A stretch of DNA of 64,000 nucleotides from Rhynchonema sp. JSB1_4 (lineage: Eukaryota > Nematoda > Chromadorea > Monhysterida > Xyalidae): positions 22,019-86,018 of the forward strand of contig JASAMV010004295.1 of the NCBI GenBank assembly GCA_030248065.1, read 5' to 3'. This document shows, piece by piece, positions 10,841-21,439 of the stretch. A model generated the notes under the pieces. It ran no database searches, had not been told where the DNA came from, and saw nothing but the letters and a program-made list of their open reading frames with translations. The translations under genes and the position numbers were made by a program. The stretch's first letter is position 1; every line of letters begins with the position of its first letter.

Positions 10841-11519
10841 CAAGAACCTGGCGGGTCAGTTCAGCAACAGATTTCTCTCCTCCAACGTCAACAACGTGAA
10901 CGGGGCCCGGAAGCAATTCGTTTGCCTTTTGGATGAATAGCAAATCGTGTAGCGCGCCGACTTGAGTCAAATACGCGCGCGACTCTTGTTCATTATTGAT
11001 AAATTGTTGTTCTTCGATCCGCGAACGGCTCTTCACTCTTGTGTACTGTAAGTCAGGCGAAGAACGAAGATAGATGAAAATCTGAGAACGTTGCTGCTGC
11101 TTCGAAATGTTGTTCAATGTGCCGACCGAATTGTCAAATATGAAACGCAATGTGGCCTGCTGATCATCGCTCAACTGATTTTTGAGCAGCTGAGCAAAAA
11201 TGTAATAAGCCGAATACGGGGAACGTTCGAACACGTTGATTTTGTTGGTGGTTGACGGTGGTGAAATGTTGTTCAAAACGTTGAAAAACTCGCTGCACAA
11301 GCATAGTGTTTGAAATGAAAACGAGTACTTTTCCCGATCCCGATAGAACAAATCAAGTAGATTGGTGGATGAAGTTGAATTGAAATTAGGTAGGGATCGC
11401 CACGAGGTCAGATCTTCACAGCAAATTTGACATTCGGGTTTTTGCAGTTTAATGCTTTCAATAACCGAGCTCTTGCCGGCAGCCAAAGATCCTTCAACGA
11501 AGACGGAAAGCAGACCCAT
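10794..11519 (-). CDS. Deoxynucleoside kinase (TK2/dNK family) carried by E1
   Basis: 241 residues, one exon, close to the 250 typical of insect dNK. The P-loop GSLAAGKSS is at residues 10-18. The family ERS motif is in FERSPYSAYYIF, the hydrophobic sheet before the lid reads IFIYLRSSP, and the arginine-rich lid is RVKSRSRIEEQ. It would phosphorylate deoxynucleosides for DNA synthesis (salvage). The ATG at 11519 is chosen because it places the P-loop as in the family; codons upstream look noncoding. The 3' 47 bases overlap the start of the integrase in another frame, which ties the kinase to the element rather than to the host. Substrate preference cannot be read from sequence alone. Confidence 0.88.
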   Translation of the reverse strand: MGLLSVFVEGSLAAGKSSVIESIKLQKPECQICCEDLTSWRSLPNFNSTSSTNLLDLFYRDREKYSFSFQTLCLCSEFFNVLNNISPPSTTNKINVFERSPYSAYYIFAQLLKNQLSDDQQATLRFIFDNSVGTLNNISKQQQRSQIFIYLRSSPDLQYTRVKSRSRIEEQQFINNEQESRAYLTQVGALHDLLFIQKANELLPGPVHVVDVGGEKSVAELTRQVLDVIESETSLAQTHLP

Positions 11520-11634
11520 GCTGACTATAATGACCGACAACCACAGACTGATGCGATTGAATGATCCGAATCGAAACTCCGCCCACTTATTTCCATTCTC
11601 AACTTGTCGCAACAGCGCGCAGTAGCTGGGAATT
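11520..11634. promoter_or_regulatory. Divergent spacer between the two nucleotide kinases
   Basis: Only 115 bp separate the start codons of the deoxynucleoside kinase (minus) and thymidylate kinase (plus). A shared bidirectional promoter is the simplest reading; no defined motif was identified. Confidence 0.35.
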
Positions 11635-13428
11635 ATGAGCGGGAAATTTATCGCCTTTGAAGGCTTTGAAAAGTCGGGTAAATCGACACAATTAAAGCAA
11701 CTTTCCAACGAGCTGCGAAAACTGCGCATCAACCATATTACGCTGGCCTTCCCTACAAGATCGGGAGAAATCGGTCATTTACTGAATCAATATCTCCGCG
11801 GTGGCTTGGAGCTCACTTCCGAAGCGGCGCATTTACTTTTTGCAGCGGAAAGATGGCAACTTCAAGATTACATCAAACAAACGCTGGAATCGGGTGTACA
11901 TGTGCTGTGTGACAGGTAGAAATCTATTTTTTTGCCTTTTGCCTAATATCCAAGCAAAAAAATACAGTGGTACCTACGTTTATGGTTACGAATATTGCGT
12001 TGGGTTTTTCTTTTCGACATTCAAATTCCCTGCCAAATCTTGGCCAAAAGTAATCGTTCCGTAATAGATAATTTTGAATTCCTGCCAATTCGTCCGAGGA
12101 AAAATTTCAAATTACCGCCACTTTAACCTGCGGAGCTCTTGAACTAAGTGTTCAAGTTCCTGCGCATGTACCGGGCAGAAAATGTAAATTTCAAATTGCC
12201 GCCAATTCACCCTGGGGAAAAAAAGATTCAAATTCCCGCCAACATAGCCTGCGAAGTTCTTGCAATTAATATTCAAATTCCCGCCAATGTAGCCTGTGCA
12301 GTTTTTGTAATTAATATTCAAATTCCCGCCAATGTAGCCTGTGCTGTTCTTCTAAATTCGCAGCCAACAATTTAAATTCCCGCCAATACATCCTGTACGG
12401 TGCTGGTAATGAACTGTTCGGAAGTAAGCCTGCGTCGGTAACCAGCAAACTGCCGCCCCTTCGAAATGTGCGAGCGAGTTCGGGCTCAGAAAGCAATTTT
12501 TTGTGTCCGCGCACCCACTAAATTTGAATTCCCGCTCGCCTGCTGCGATGAGTTTGTTTTTGAATTAGCGCGTACCTGATTCAGGACCGCAATCGGGTTG
12601 CGTCGCAAACTGTTTGGTTTTATTTTGACCCGCACGTAACGTATTCCACGGGTTCTAATGTTTCGAATTGACGAGCGCGTAACTCAGAGCTACCGTAACC
12701 CACGCTGGTCCATGTACGACATTTTTATTAAAAATAGTATACGTAGTAGGACTGTCAGCTTTCTTCAAATTCCACCGAAATGCTAATAGTTTCAATATAC
12801 GAATAGGAAAGTCAAAATAGAACCGAATGCGCGCTGCCGTATACGTATGTATAAGCGATTGTTTGCGGTCGTAGTAAACAGATTAGCAGCAGCGGTCAAA
12901 AATAGGTAAAGATAATTGGGCACGTAGGCGTAACCAGCAGCCGCAGTTCAGGGCAATTAGCCGGTCTACGTCAACACCACAATTGTCGTAAAAGAGTGCG
13001 TGGGGATAGGACAATCTGCATTAGCTGAGCGCAGCTTTGCACCGCCGTTCAAATATCAAGTGCATTTAATCGACTTCTTGTACATACATAGGTATAGCGC
13101 CAGTGGAATTGCATATGCAGTGGCCAACGGCGTGCATTCGAATTGGGCTGAGTCGGTAGAACGCGGGTTAATTCAGCCTGATTTGACCATTTGGCTCGAA
13201 ATCAACGCCAAAACATTCCACGAACGAGCAAAGAACGATGGGTCGCCAGTGGAAATTTTCGACTCTGAACGGCATTTGCATGCGGTGACAGCACATTACG
13301 AGGCACAACTGGGAACGTATGCTGACACTTGGTTAAGGATTAACGCCAATGATCAGCAGATGACAATTACTGCACTGATCCTCGAAAAGTGTTTGGAGGT
13401 GCTCAGTACTGAACTTGACAGAGGTTAA
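11635..13428 (+). CDS. Thymidylate kinase (dTMP kinase)
   Basis: Two exons, 11635-11916 (boundary +/-1) and 13092-13428, about 206 residues together, the normal size for the family. The P-loop GFEKSGKST is at residues 10-18. The DRY motif is split by the intron (exon 1 ends after VLCD, exon 2 begins YSASGIAYA). The acidic-hydrophobic stretch LIQPDLTIWLEI is the usual strand before the lid. It converts dTMP to dTDP, the step after thymidine phosphorylation by the neighbouring kinase. It is divergent from that kinase by 115 bp. The 1.17-kb intron is long for this window and holds a 45-bp minisatellite. It could in principle be a host gene next to E1, since only proximity links it to the element. 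Confidence 0.85.
12070..12410. repeat. 45-bp minisatellite inside the thymidylate kinase intron
   Basis: The core AAATTCCCGCCAATGTAGCC recurs about every 45 bp at least five times, with older, more diverged copies on the left (near 12113 and 12192). Confidence 0.75.
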
Positions 13429-14600
13429 GCATTTGTTGTCAGTGAGCCAATGAAATCAATCACAATGGCCATTTGAGGTTTTGGTTTTATTGGTTTTTTT
13501 CGCATTTTTTTGGGTATTTTTTTGGTTTATATGACAAATACAAAAAGCTGTTTTTAACCTCGGCACTTTGGTGAAAAAAAGATGTACATAAGGCAGTGTT
13601 CGTTTGGTCATTGCTTACACGATAGAACGGTATTATTATTTAACAATAAAGATATGCATGTGTGGACACGAGAAAAGTGTAAACTGCACAACTGAACGTA
13701 AGTTGCGTCATACTACAGCAAAGCACAACAAGTTAAAATCGGTACATGGGAAACCTGTACACTGCTAAGCTCGACGTATCATGTGGTTGTAAAACGGAGT
13801 AGATTACTGGTACGCATGAAGTGTATCTTTCAAAAAAACATGCACACATGGAAAAAATCACATAAAAATTATTGAAACACGTACGATAGATAGAACATAG
13901 GACGCCGGTTGTCCGCACGTTACCTACAACACAATAGAAGACTAACATGAAATGATAACTGTGCGTGCGCGCACGCCGCAGAACTGTATACTGCATCGTT
14001 CAACGCAACTTGCATCATGTGGTAACAAACCGAAAAGTAAAAACGCTTTGTACGAGTACACTGCCAGGCTCGTTGCAAAAACGTTGAGTAGATTACTGGA
14101 ATGCAACTGCAAACATTGTACACGCAAATTGTATTTTTTAAAACAAACACGGCTATGTACATACGCTGAGCAATAAACTCAGGCAAAGAAAAATTTTTGA
14201 AATGTGTAAGATGAAAAAACACCGACTGATATGCGCGGCACTGGTATGCAAATGCAAACAAGTTTTACGCTGGTCAAAGTACGGAAACGAGAAGAAATCC
14301 ACAGAATCGGAAACAATGGTAGGTATGCACTAACCCGGGGATGGGAACAGCTATTACGCTACTCGAAAGTATAGAAACAACGAAACGCACGCCATAATGC
14401 CATTTTGCTCCTCCCCAGTCGCATTCCAGAAAAGTGCATACCACCCACTAATATGATCAAATTGGGACCGTAAAATGGGGATCGCCGGATCGCCATGCAA
14501 GATCAGGAGCATAACAGAATGAAGCCAGCTTGAAAGAAGAACGACTCTGATCTTGAAAGGAGACCCGCAATAAATGTTCCAATCTCAAAGTCGCAATTCG
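13429..14600. repeat. Noncoding stretch with a diverged tandem duplication
   Basis: No gene supported. Two blocks of roughly 200 bp, at about 13.68-13.87 kb and 13.96-14.17 kb, share their order of words: an ACACTGC-AGCTCG segment, GTAGATTACTGG, and a CAAACA or CATGCACAC end. This suggests an old tandem duplication. The 14.17-14.6 kb part shows nothing clear. Confidence 0.45.
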
Positions 14601-17600
14601 TCACCTCAATCGTTCCTGCTTAGGGCTGCTTGCGCGATCTTTCAGCTGTGACCGACGAGCGCGACGGTTTGTCTGCCGACAACGGCTGCCTGACGGGTTG
14701 GACGGCGAGAGTAGATGCTGCTTGATTGCGATGTCGCTGCTCGGTCTGGCTCGATACGAGACACAGTGGTTGCCCAGATTTCGGTTGTGGCACGCCGTAA
14801 ACCTCGTGTCCCGGCAGTTGACGCTGGGATGAATGAGCGATGAGGCCCGATGTCGATGCTGTGGGTGGCTGCATCTGGATCGTGAGCGGATGACGACGCT
14901 GGTATGTCGGATTGGGCGCATTGTTGCGCCAATGAGCGGCGCGCTACAAAATCACAAGCACTATTATTTTCGGTACAGAATGCGACAGCTAAAAATATGC
15001 ATAGTTTCTGTGCAATATAAGATCTAACCAAATCCGCTGCTGGCACGCATCGTTCCTGCGATTGGCGGTGAGCACGGCTTGGCGTCATTGGAAGCGGAGG
15101 CACAAACGAGTTTGTCTGTTTTGCCAATTCGGCCGCCAGATGATGAGATCGCGCTACGTCGCACGCGCCGCACACACAGTCCCAGTAGGGTAGCTTAAAT
15201 CCGATCAGAAAGACGTGTGTCGTTAAACAGTAGGTAACACTAATAAATAAAAACGCCAATAAATTTACAGTAATAAATAAATTCACAGCCTACCTTGGCG
15301 GGTGTCGACGGAGTTGAAAGAGAACGTGCGGAGGAAGGTGTGCCGATCACGGGCTGCATTCGACCAAGGCTGCGTTGACCATCAGCCATCGACAGCAAAC
15401 TACTGGCCGCAACCTGTATGCATATATGTACACGTAGGTATATCAAGTACGTACGCTGAACGAAGATACATAACAAATGGACGTAGCGCATGTCTCACCA
15501 GTTTTCTGAATTCAGCGTGATGTTCTTCATTCGTCGGATAAATGCTGGAGGGTGGCAGAATCGGGCGGCGCGTCGCCTGAATACGCGGTTTATGCTTATG
15601 AAAGCTAAATGGTGAAGGTCGTGGTATCGATTCCGACTGTCCCGTTGAACCCAAGCTACAACTGACCTGCAACATGCCGTTCTTGTTGGGTGCTGGCATC
15701 GGCAATTGCGTTCGTCGAATCCATTCTTGCCCGCCAACGATCATGTTGGGCGGCGCCATCGCCGGATGCGTTCGTCGGGAGCAGTCCCGGCCGATACTGC
15801 CCATCATATCGGGTCTCGCTTGGTGGAGGGATTGACCAACCTAAACATGTCAAAACTTAGTTGCTTAGAGGCGGGGAGTTCCTATCCCAACTCCTTTCAC
15901 TTTTTTCAACTTATGGTTTTAATTTTATGGTACTTGTCTCAACCCGGTGCGCACAAACCTGCATCGGCGGTGTGCAGAGTTGGGGGGTTGGTAGGCGTTG
16001 GCCGAGCCATTGCTGCCAACTTTGGATGGCATATTCTTCGGTTGCACGTCGTCGGCGATGACTGAGATCGGGCTCGGCTGCTTGCTGATGGACGGGTTGG
16101 CCAATCTGAACAAGATTTGATGTTACCTAGGTCCATGCCAGGAGCGTGCGCACGAGAAAGGGAGAAAACGAATTCCAACCGAAACATCAGTCCAACTGTA
16201 CGTGACTGGTGTTGGCGGACAGTGCCTATTAATTGCATGCTCCAGTGCTTCGAGATGCGTCGGCAACATGTGTGCATTTGGAACGGTGTCCTGAATAATC
16301 GAACTCAACTAAGATCAAACGAAATCGGTTGCATGAAATAATTCTAAAGTTCTATACAAATGCTTGCCTGTTCTTTTGGAGGGTGTGTCTGGCGATTGTC
16401 GCTGGTCGCGGACATCGACAAGCGTTGATCGGATGACGCCCGTTGATCAGTCCGAGATCGACCCAATACGTTGGCAAGTACATCTCGAACGATTTGATCA
16501 GTTTTTCTATCATCGACCTAAATGTAGTTATTTGCCGATAGAATGCATTCGCGGGATCTTACTTTGAGCAGACCAAACCAATTAAAATGATAAGATCGAC
16601 TTCGTATTCACAGAAGAACGGGGTGATAATGCCAGGGTGAAACATCGCACCTTGCGGGCAGTTGCTGTTGGCGATGTGCCGCCGGTTGACCCATCAGACT
16701 TGTTTGCGGTATCCGGACCGAGAGAGTCGATCTGCGGCTAAAAATATAAAGCGCATAGGCCCCAACAGTGATTACCGTGTGAAACATCAATCAATACTGT
16801 TTGAACAGCAAGGAAAAAAGAAACAAATTTTTCTTTTCAAAGTTATCACAAAGTTGCGTTGCGTGTGCGGTTAATTTGATATCTAAAAAGTTAACACACC
16901 CTTTCATACGTGCGTGTCGTCAACCAAACATCACAATTTTTGTAACTAAGTGGCGCTGGAGAACTGCTTCCGTAAACTTCACGAGCGAGCAACTCTTCAT
17001 CCTAGTTTGGACGGCAAAACCCTTCTCATACTTTAGTAGACGAATGGCAGAAGCATCAAACATGATTCATGGCACATACCGTGCTTTCCTTGTCTGAGTC
17101 TGAACTTGGCGGAACGCTGCTGAGTCTAGCGCGCTTGCCTGATAGACTGGAACTCGGGCGTTCCTCGACACCGGCGACCTTTCGTTTCCGTCGGCGCAGC
17201 TGCAACACAGACGTGCGAAAGCTTATTGCTCAATAAACGAATAGATTCCACGCATAAAAAATCATGCGCACTTAAACAAATTTTTTAAAACTTTATCACA
17301 TTGCAGTTATCAATCTTGTGTATTGCAAAATTAGCTTCTCAAAGTTGTGCATAGCTAAAAAGGCAAAAATTGGAGTCGAGATTCAAAAAATATAGTGCCG
17401 GAGGTTGCCAAATAAGGCCCCAAATAACCTCAGCGAGGGTTTATTCAGAAGATTTTCCAAACAACGCCCGTCTACAGCGATTTTCAGGGATGTTTCATGT
17501 GCTTATACATAGTTGGGGTTTACTTGAGACGGTACTTTCAGGAATCAAAAATTTTAAAAGCGCCCTAAATAAACGGGGGGGGCTTTGTTTGGGATTCTCG

Positions 17601-18000
17601 GATGTTCATACGGCAATAATATTGTGAAACGTTACCACACATAAAGAGGACCCACTTTGAGCACACGCACAGAGCGTGTTGGAACATCCACATCCACATC
17701 CTCCTCCTCCGCCGAAGATTTCGGCGATTCGAGCGGTCGCAGGGTCAGGTGGGCGTGTTTTCCCCTGCTGCCGAGGGGACAAGTTGAATCATGAAATTGC
17801 GTTTCGCCCAAGTTGCAGTCGAGCCGAACTTGTTCGACGCCAGTGTGACGATTCCAGGATGATTTGCCAAATGCTGCGTACTTGGGATCAAGACGAACTA
17901 GGCCTTTGATTGACCAATTTGAAAGATCAAGACGCGATTTTGTAACATCTGATATGACGTGTACAATATCGCTTGAATTTGTTTTCTTCTTTTCTGACAT
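14601..18000 (-). CDS. Multi-exon Ser/Pro-rich protein of unknown function
   Basis: It starts at the ATG at 18000 with a charged N-terminal exon (MSEKKKTNSSDIVHVISDV), then about 8-9 exons: a basic, nuclear-localisation-like exon near 17.2-17.1 kb (LRRRKRKVAG), then Pro/Ser/Thr-rich exons to about 14.6 kb. Introns carry GT-AG ends. Low complexity and lack of a known domain leave the function open; a nuclear or virion tegument-like role would be guesswork. The 3' end and several splice sites are uncertain. It lies on the same strand as the E1 structural genes, so it may be element cargo. Confidence 0.4.
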
Positions 18001-18496
18001 TTTGTTTTACCCAAAACGATTGTTTGCGCGAATATTCTTTTTTTCGCTGAAAATGAGATCAAAAGGTGTTTGTTGCAGTTGGTAATTGCTTGAAAAAAAC
18101 GAGCTTGAAAGAGCAAAGATTACGGAACGAGAAAATGACTAGAGTGGGCAATAATCGTAATAATGTGCCTTGCAAATTATATTGTTGCCGTTTTTTTCTG
18201 CAGCACACTAATCACGCTCCGTTTTTTCGCCAAGGCGTCCTTTTCATAATAAATACGCGTGAACAGGAAGAAATATGTGTATAGTCTAGTAGCACCAAGT
18301 CCGACCATTCCCAAAAGCACAATATGATTAATTGCATAAGAACAAATGCAGGTACGTATAGATCTTATCATAACAACTGCTGTCCACGCGCCAAAGCAGC
18401 GTTGTCACATACGCATAATAGGTACGATTGCCTGCCCGCGCGGGCGCGTTCGAAACCTGCTGCTGCTGCTGCATACGCGCGTTGAGAGCAGTTGTT

Positions 18497-19757
18497 TTAG
18501 ACTTCGTTTGTCTGCACCTGACGGTTCGGTAAGGTTCCCAATTCAATATCACAATCAGTATGACCGTCGCGGGTTCGACGGCAACATCGACATCGCATGA
18601 ATCCAAACGCAACCAGTATAATTTCTGCCAATTCGAGCATTCGTTCGCCGATGAAGCCAACCTGTGGAGAAAGAAAAAACATTAGGCAACGATTATTATC
18701 TTGGGTATAAAAAGAGACAGGAGCTGTACAGGTTGTTAGCAGCAAGCAGACGCGCATAGGACAGCATTACATACCAAGTCGCGGTCGACCCCCAGTCGGT
18801 CGCCAAGCCAGCCGTACCAACCCGGTTGCACTGGCTGCACAGGTACCTGCTCCTGGTGCTGTTCTTTTGAACCATTACTGCGAAACGCGCGGTGTTTTTC
18901 TATCTGCGCCTCCAGGAGAGCTATTTGTGTAGCAGTAGCATTTCGCGTGGCAGTCAAAAGTTCGACCGCTTCAGACAGTTCCCGTTTTTGCCGTTGTTGC
19001 TCAGCAGTTATTGTTGACAAAACATCTTGTTTGAACAAGGTGAATTCACTTTCAAGTCCGCGAAAATGCGCAAGTTGTTGTCGATGAGCTGCGTCATCTG
19101 CAGCCCCAAACTGCTCAGCGAAAATTTGAAATCGTTCTTCCAAACTACCTAGACGTTGACTGATTGATTCTAGTCTGTGGTCATATAAACGGCTCACATG
19201 CGCACACTTTGAATTGTTGCATTGCTGAAAATACAGTATTTCTGCGGGCATCAAAAACAAGAAAAACGAAGAGTGCATGTTGCTCTGGCTGCCAACTCAC
19301 AATGCGCATTCCGATGCTCGACGTTGGTGGTGGCGGTGATGGTGGTGCCGGTGCGGGTGCGCTTGCTGGGGGTGACTTTGGTGGCGGCGTCGGACGATCG
19401 ACGTTGTTCTGCGTATTTGAATGGAAAATTGTATTATGCGCCAGAGAAAAAACGACAGTAAAAATTTTATGTTTGAGAGCAAACCTCGGCGGTCGCTGCA
19501 AGCAAGCATTTCAGCTGGATGGCGGCCTTGGGGAAATAGGCTCGAGCCTCGGCGCGCGTGACTTGACAGGAATGGATCGATGCCGACAAAATGCGCACAT
19601 CGATAGCGAATCCGCTAGAAGGAAGCGCAGAGCATTCAGCCGTGCGTTGAAAAGAATCGCACTGGCACTCGTCAGCCTCACATATCGGTCGCGGTGCACC
19701 GCGTATTGAGAGGGGAAACATCAACACAACAAAGCACAGCACAACACCGAGGAACAT
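18497..19757 (-). CDS. Type I membrane protein with coiled-coil ectodomain
   Basis: At least four exons. A signal peptide opens the protein (MFLGVVLCFVVLMFPLS), followed by a Cys-rich segment (CEADECQC ... AECSALP) resembling a leucine-rich-repeat N-cap. A Pro-rich stalk comes next (near 19.4 kb), then a long heptad-patterned helix (near 19.2-18.9 kb), a short Trp/Pro-rich membrane-proximal stretch (PGWYGWLGDRLG), a hydrophobic segment and a juxtamembrane CRCC that suggests palmitoylation. The tail is short. This is a plausible surface glycoprotein of the element, but nothing shows fusion activity. Two E2 genes have the same signal - Cys-rich - stalk - membrane plan. Confidence 0.6.
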
Positions 19758-20324
19758 TTCGGATAAGGAACTGCAAAAAAGAAAATTTATTCATTATGTT
19801 TTCTTGTATCAACAGCTTGCGAAAATACGCAAAAGTAATGTGTCAGTCAATCTATAATGTACGCGCACACACACAAATCATTCAAAAATGTTTATCCTGA
19901 TGATGCAACGCGCGCTATCTCTGACAAAATTCATTTGGAAAACTGCGAGACCGATGCGCGTAACATCAGCAAGACCCCTCGTATGCCTTTTTTTTATCTA
20001 AATATTAGCGTGAAAAAATTGCTGTTCATGATAAATGCAAAATCAAGCGTCTGATAGGTAAATATTATGCGCTTTTTATAAAGTTCAATATGATAGCAGA
20101 CGCGTTTCTTTCCGAGAAAAAAATGCAATACAAATATTCAGAAGCAACATAAAAAAACCCAGCCCACAGCATGTCTTCACGTGTCCGGTTGTGTGTGTGT
20201 GTGTGTGTGTGTGTTGGTCATTAGGTGGTTTGCTGCTGGTCTGTGTTGCAGGCAACCGCAGGAAGTGATGCAACATTAATTGAGTGATTGAGTGTGCTGT
20301 GCTTCTCAACGTGTGTGTCTGCGT
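19758..20324. other. Intergenic stretch with a (GT)n microsatellite
   Basis: No gene seen. A run of about 13 GT units lies at 20190-20215. The rest is AT-rich without clear structure. Confidence 0.6.
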
Positions 20325-21287
20325 CTAGTTTACTGCTTGTGACTGTGTGCTCTCTACAGCAGGATCATCACTCTCCCCACACAGCATATCCACTTGCTGC
20401 ACCATGGGCAGCGACGTATTCAACATTGCTCGGTCGCGGCCAAGGTCGATGCGATTGTCCGCGAGCGCTTCAAACACAATCATCATCGCCACATTGTCCC
20501 CCCAATAGATCGTGCGTGTGGCATCACCACGGTTATGCACGAGGATGCGGAGATGGTATCTAAGGAACAATAGAACATTCATTCAATGACGGGTGTAAGT
20601 GAAGAAAGAACCGCGACCGACCGTTGTTTCGCTACCAAGACCTGCAAATCGGCTGACAGTTGCTTTTCGGCCAACTTCGGATCAATACTGACAAGGCCGC
20701 AGTAGCCAGTGCGCATGATTTCACATACACAACCAGTGTCGACCCATTTGGCGCCTGTGCGTGCGATATAGACTTTATCGTTATTCGTTTGTGTATAATT
20801 CTAATTCTTCACCATTCGGTTCCAAAACCAGCGGTCCGGCCAGAGCAGCACTGAACACAATTTGGCCTGCGCGGTGTGTCCACTGCGTGGGTGCGCACGA
20901 GTCGGCCACTGTTATGTCGAAGCGAACAGTGACTGGCGGCGGTGGCGATTCTGCGAATTCATCTGCAATTTCCTATGTCCACCAATAGAGTGGAAAACGG
21001 TGTCATTTCTCACCGTTCGGCTCCGACTGGTCGCTATCAACGTCGGCGTCGCTGCTATCGAAATGCGATTCGGTTGCTGTGCGTTTTGGCCGTGGTCGAC
21101 GGTCGGGCTCCGGACGCTTCAGACTACTGATGAGTGTCGGTCGTTTACGAGTACTCATTCTAGTTGTTGTTGTCGTCGTCGTCGACGATGACGACGACAT
21201 ACTTTTCGTGCGCAACGGACGCGCGTATTTGGACATTGTTCGAAAACGGCGGAACGAGCGGTCAAATAGATCTTTCACGCCGCCCAT
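20325..21287 (-). CDS. dUTPase-fold protein, probably catalytically degenerate
   Basis: Four exons with short introns. The N-terminal exon is basic and Ser/Thr-rich (residues 1-95, with a serine/threonine run), then a trimeric-dUTPase-like core: a WVDTG strand, an RTGYCGLVSIDPKLAEKQ stretch in the place of the P-x-GYYG...SGLA motif, and LRILVHNRGDA with YWGDNVAMMI in the place of the RG-x-L-x-V-x-L-x-N and GDRIAQL motifs. The catalytic aspartate of motif 3 (normally in a V-I-D-x-D-Y sequence) is replaced by AKQRY, and the glycine-rich C-terminal motif 5 is missing. It therefore resembles inactive dUTPase relatives kept by some large DNA viruses. The fold is a sequence-pattern judgement; loss of activity is inferred. 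Confidence 0.55.
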
Positions 21288-21300
21288 TGCAGCAAGGGAG

Positions 21301-21372
21301 GGGCGTAATTGTTGCGCAGCTTATGGCGCATGCTGATAATTGCGTCAAAAGTTGCGCGCAACAATTACGCCC
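21301..21372. repeat. Perfect 17-bp inverted repeat (hairpin)
   Basis: GGGCGTAATTGTTGCGC at 21301-21317 and its exact complement at 21356-21372 flank a 38-bp loop. It lies at the boundary between E1 cargo and BEL sequence. Confidence 0.7.
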
Positions 21373-21439
21373 AGGTACGGTGCGCGCAATTATGGTCGGG
21401 CGCGTGTGCGTCATACGCAAGCGGCCGGCGCGTAAACAG

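Larger units (their letters stand above)
1..21290 (-). mobile_element. Maverick/Polinton element 1 (E1), left end outside the window
   Basis: Core Maverick genes are all present: polymerase B, integrase, protease, packaging ATPase, major and minor capsid. Integrase, minor capsid, core and major capsid follow each other on the minus strand with 4-base overlaps or 2-base gaps, and the polymerase converges on them from the left. The deoxynucleoside kinase overlaps the integrase gene, so the element reaches at least 11.5 kb. The right limit is not seen; about 21.3 kb is the last minus-strand gene before BEL sequence, and the stretch from 13.4 to 21.3 kb is assigned by analogy with E2, where cargo also lies outside the integrase. 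No terminal inverted repeat was found. Confidence 0.7.

Noticed and set aside
13733..14261. Cys/Tyr-rich small open frames on minus strand
   Set aside because: They lie in a diverged noncoding duplication with no start or splice support.
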